Assembly: GCA_016194625.1 (NCBI GenBank) | Contig: JACQBB010000039.1 | Span: forward strand, 1-8,205 | Source: Elusimicrobiota bacterium | Lineage (GTDB): Bacteria > Elusimicrobiota > Elusimicrobia > UBA1565 > UBA9628 | Reading direction: 5' to 3' | Length of the DNA stretch: 8,205 nt | Shown here: positions 6,528-8,205 of the stretch, piece after piece | How positions within the stretch are numbered: position 1 is the first letter of the stretch | How the letters are laid out: the number at the start of each line of letters is the position of its first letter | The notes under the pieces: model-generated | Databases searched by the model: none | What the model was told of the DNA's origin: nothing | What the model saw: only the letters and a program-made list of their open reading frames with translations | Program-made: the position numbers and the translations under genes

Positions 6528-7276
6528 GCGGCTCCGTTCGGCTCGAACAGGTCGAAGCGGACCAGCCCCAGGCGGTGCAGGACGGACTGGCCCAGGCACC
6601 ACAGCGCGGAGAGGCCGTACACGCAGGAGCGGCGGAAGTTGATCGAGGAGGCCTCCTCGAAGTAGCGCGCGGCCACCGGCACGTCGCCCAGGCGCTGCTT
6701 GAGCACGGCGGCCTGGATCAGGAACTGCTGGTCGAACACGAAATCGTCGGAGTTCTTCCGCCACGGCACGGTCTGCAGGCACTTGCGCGAGTAGGCGCGC
6801 AGGCCGGAGTGCCACTCGCCCAGGTTCTGGCCGCTGACGAAGTTCTCGAACACGGTCAGCGCGCGGTTGAACACGTACTTGTACACGGGCATCCCGCCGG
6901 AGAGGGCCTCCCAGCGGGTGCGGATGCGGTTGCCGCAGACCATGTCGCAGATGTCGTTGGTGATCAGCTCCGCCATGATGGGGACCAGCCGGGCGTCGTA
7001 CTGGTAATCGGGGTGGACCATGACGACCACGTCGGCGCCGCGCTTGAGGGCCTCGGTGTAGCAGGTCTTCTGGTTGCCGCCGTAGCCCTTGTTGGTCTCG
7101 TGCGGGATGACGGTCAGGCCGAGCTTCTTGGCCAGCGCGACCGTGCCGTCCTTCGAGCAGTCGTCGACCAGGATGACCTCGTCCACCGACCCCGGCGGGA
7201 TGTCGCGGATGGTGCGCTCGAGGGTCTTCTCGGCGTTGTAGGCGGGCATGACGACGATGATCTTGGGCTTGGGCAT
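6524..7276 (-). CDS. GT2 glycosyltransferase, dolichol-phosphate-sugar synthase-like
   Basis: Soluble or membrane-associated inverting glycosyltransferase of 250 residues, with GT-A fold and no clear membrane span. Motifs: [18 protein letters not shown] (6-23), [13 protein letters not shown] (33-45, with D38 and D39 for the nucleotide), [12 protein letters not shown] (62-73), [12 protein letters not shown] (83-94), which replaces the usual DxD with H88-P-D90 and D94, and [12 protein letters not shown] (153-164) near the catalytic site. These place it with the DPM/DPG-synthase-like GT2 group, which transfers a sugar from a nucleotide donor to a polyprenyl phosphate. It is the first gene of the operon and precedes a GT39-like enzyme that would use such a donor. 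The ATG at 7276 must be the start because IIVVMPAYN follows almost at once; no Shine-Dalgarno sequence precedes it and TATAAT ends 8 bases upstream. Its sugar and acceptor are not visible. Confidence 0.9.
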   Translation of the reverse strand: MPKPKIIVVMPAYNAEKTLERTIRDIPPGSVDEVILVDDCSKDGTVALAKKLGLTVIPHETNKGYGGNQKTCYTEALKRGADVVVMVHPDYQYDARLVPIMAELITNDICDMVCGNRIRTRWEALSGGMPVYKYVFNRALTVFENFVSGQNLGEWHSGLRAYSRKCLQTVPWRKNSDDFVFDQQFLIQAAVLKQRLGDVPVAARYFEEASSINFRRSCVYGLSALWCLGQSVLHRLGLVRFDLFEPNGAA

Positions 7277-7314
7277 CGCGGGAGATTATAGGAAAGCGGG
7301 GCGTCCGCTGTCGC
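7277..7314 (-). promoter_or_regulatory. Operon promoter with TATAAT, likely leaderless start
   Basis: On the minus strand TATAAT (7290-7285) is a perfect -10 hexamer, preceded by an 18-base spacer and GCGACA (7314-7309, 4 of 6 against TTGACA). Only 8 bases separate it from the ATG of the GT2 gene, so initiation 6-9 bases after the -10 falls at or within a base or two of the A of ATG. The AT-rich box is conspicuous in this GC-rich DNA. No other promoter is seen inside the tightly packed operon. Confidence 0.65.
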
Positions 7315-7319
7315 CCCGC
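7296..7319. repeat. Perfect 8-bp inverted repeat in the divergent promoter region
   Basis: GCGGGGCG at 7296-7303 and its exact complement CGCCCCGC at 7312-7319 flank an 8-base loop. It overlaps the spacer and -35 of the minus-strand promoter. It is a candidate operator for a dimeric regulator; no T-tract follows on the plus strand and no gene ends here, so a terminator is unlikely. Confidence 0.5.
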
Positions 7320-7322
7320 GCG

Positions 7323-7334
7323 GGCGGGCCCGCC
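7323..7334. repeat. 12-bp perfect palindrome GGCGGGCCCGCC
   Basis: A self-complementary GC-only dodecamer in the middle of the intergenic region. In DNA this rich in G and C such palindromes arise by chance fairly easily, so function is uncertain. Confidence 0.35.
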
Positions 7335-7365
7335 TAGGTCCTAAGGCCTACGCGTCCTATGGGCC
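7332..7365 (+). repeat. Imperfect direct repeat GCCTA..TCCTA.GG
   Basis: Two neighbouring copies: GCCTAGGTCCTAAGG (7332-7346) and GCCTACGCGTCCTATGG (7346-7362). Each has GCCTA followed by TCCTA and a G-rich end; the second has two additional bases between. They form the most AT-containing part of the intergenic region away from the TATAAT and could be a paired protein-binding site, which is inference. Confidence 0.35.
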
Positions 7366-7373
7366 CGATGGTC

Positions 7374-7402
7374 TTGCGCGGCGCGGGTTCTTCTGCCACA
7401 CT
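7374..7402 (+). promoter_or_regulatory. Weak candidate promoter of the plus-strand secreted protein gene
   Basis: TTGCGC (7374-7379) and CACACT (7397-7402) are 17 bases apart, and TG one base before the -10 makes an extended -10. Each hexamer matches its consensus only partly. The -10 ends 6 bases before the ATG at 7409, and no Shine-Dalgarno sequence is visible, so this gene may also be leaderless. Confidence 0.3.
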
Positions 7403-7408
7403 GGGGCG

Positions 7409-8205
7409 ATGCGAAGACCCCTCGTCGCGTCGGTCCTCCTGTCGCTGGCCGCCGCCGCCCTCGCCGCGCGCGAGGCCCCCCCGGCCCCGGGAGACGATTT
7501 CGTCTCGGCGGCCTGCGACTCCGGCGTGCTCGTCCAGCGCGACGAGAAGGCCGCCGGAGACGGGGATGTCGAGGAGGCGACCGCCGGCTTCGACGACCTG
7601 ACCGGCGGCGACGAGGAGCCGGCCGACGGCGACAAGAAGAAGAAAGCCTCCCCCAAGCCGAAGAAGAAGCCCAAGACCCGCCTGCTGCGCCCGAAGGCGG
7701 GCGACAAGGACAAGTGCCCGGACCGCATGCGCGCGTTCTACGCGTCGGCGTCGAGCCGCGGCCTGAACGCGGTGCTCGCGCCCAAGGACGTCCCGGCCGA
7801 GGAGCTGCGCGCGCACGCCGACGACGCGTTCGCCGCGATGTCCCCCGGGTCCAAGAAGGGCGAGCGCCTGGCCGACCTGGGCCGCATGAGCAAGTCCGAC
7901 ATCGGTCGCCGCGTCGAGTTCGCGAACCGCCTCTTCGACAACGCCGGCCCGCTCGCCTCCGTGGACTTCAAGGCGCTCGGCTCCAAGGCCGACGGCCTCC
8001 AGCACGGGATGGACGCCGCCGACAAGGCCGCGAAGGCGGCCGCGGCGCTGGGCGCCGGCGCCCCCGCCGACGTCCCGCCGCCCGCCAAGGACGCGCCCCC
8101 CGCGGCGGCCGACGCGAAGGCCGCGTCCGACGCCTACACCGCCGCCCCCGGCGCCGGCCTGCCCGGCGGCATGTGCCGCGCGGCGCGCGTGCCCGAGGCG
8201 CGCCC
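7409..8205 (+). CDS. Secreted protein of unknown function, partial at right edge
   Basis: Open reading frame with no stop before the edge; 265 residues are visible. It begins with a Sec signal peptide: MRRP, hydrophobic core LVASVLLSLAAAALA (5-19), and an Ala-x-Ala cleavage site near ALA-A/REA (about 19-21). No lipobox is present at the cleavage site. Then come a Pro/Ala linker, a segment with C36, an acidic stretch (about 45-75), a lysine-proline run (KKKK at 76-79, KPKKKPK at 83-89), and from about 100 a mixed helical-looking part (C103-P-D-R-M-R-A-F-Y, LADLGRMSKSDIGRRVEFANRLFD at 154-177 in part). An Ala/Pro-rich linker (about 203-250) leads to C256 at the edge. I do not recognise the family. 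The protein probably acts outside the cytoplasmic membrane. The ATG at 7409 is well fixed by the signal peptide. It is divergent from the glycan operon and shares its regulatory region. Confidence 0.8.
   Translation, partial: MRRPLVASVLLSLAAAALAAREAPPAPGDDFVSAACDSGVLVQRDEKAAGDGDVEEATAGFDDLTGGDEEPADGDKKKKASPKPKKKPKTRLLRPKAGDKDKCPDRMRAFYASASSRGLNAVLAPKDVPAEELRAHADDAFAAMSPGSKKGERLADLGRMSKSDIGRRVEFANRLFDNAGPLASVDFKALGSKADGLQHGMDAADKAAKAAAALGAGAPADVPPPAKDAPPAAADAKAASDAYTAAPGAGLPGGMCRAARVPEAR

Noticed and set aside
2384..6665. Long plus-strand reading frames (507 codons at 2384-3907, 370 at 3775-4887, 633 at 4764-6665) opposite the operon
   Set aside because: Their proteins are rich in Arg, Gln, Glu, Val and His without any motif, and the minus strand holds clear enzymes with intact catalytic motifs. 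Such frames arise in very GC-rich DNA where stop codons are rare.
7296..7319. The intergenic hairpin as an intrinsic terminator
   Set aside because: Both flanking genes start here and diverge, so no transcript ends at this place, and only three T residues follow it on the minus strand.
1..8205. CRISPR arrays, tRNA or rRNA genes, insertion sequences, attachment sites
   Set aside because: No regularly spaced repeats with spacers, no cloverleaf or rRNA-like sequence and no transposase or terminal inverted repeats were seen; the space is filled by protein genes.

Overview
The window is very GC-rich bacterial DNA (roughly 70% by eye) and almost entirely coding. It holds eight genes: seven on the minus strand run as one tight operon from about 7276 leftwards off the left edge (its last member, queE, is cut), and an eighth, secreted-protein gene on the plus strand is cut by the right edge. 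The Sec and lipoprotein signals, WecA/MraY-type transferase, queuosine genes and Shine-Dalgarno-like sites point to a bacterium. The sequence alone does not fix the phylum; a high-GC lineage such as some Elusimicrobiota would fit, but that is only a guess. I count the operon genes as GT2, membrane GT, WecA-like, FAD enzyme, lipoprotein, exonuclease, queC and queE, so strictly eight minus-strand genes plus one plus-strand gene.

Layout, in order of transcription on the minus strand: a soluble GT2 glycosyltransferase of the polyprenyl-phosphate-sugar synthase type (7276-6524); a large multi-spanning GT39-like membrane glycosyltransferase (6527-4611); a WecA/TagO/MraY-type polyprenyl-phosphate sugar-1-phosphate transferase (4614-3577); a UDP-galactopyranose-mutase/protoporphyrinogen-oxidase-like FAD enzyme (3580-2225); a small lipoprotein with a Ser/Thr/Pro repeat tail (2228-1677); a DnaQ-fold DEDDh exonuclease with an ExoX-like C-terminal module (1680-898); queC (895-224); and queE (227 to the left edge). 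Six of the seven junctions are four-base NTGA overlaps (ATGA, GTGA or TTGA) and the seventh is a two-base gap, so translation is probably coupled throughout.

The first half of the operon looks like a lipid-linked glycan pathway at the inner membrane: the WecA-like enzyme would load the polyprenyl carrier, the GT2 enzyme would make a polyprenyl-phosphate sugar donor, the membrane GT would use such a donor on the outer face, and the FAD enzyme may modify a sugar or another intermediate. The lipoprotein, with a mucin-like repeat tail, could be an acceptor or envelope partner. The second half (exonuclease, QueC, QueE) belongs to nucleic-acid and queuosine/7-deazaguanine metabolism, so the operon joins unrelated jobs.

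The 132-base divergent intergenic region (7277-7408) carries a perfect TATAAT only 8 bases before the ATG of the GT2 gene, without a Shine-Dalgarno site, which suggests a leaderless operon transcript. It also carries a perfect 8-bp inverted repeat over the -35/spacer, a 12-bp palindrome and an imperfect direct repeat. The plus-strand gene also starts without a visible ribosome binding site, just after an extended -10-like sequence.
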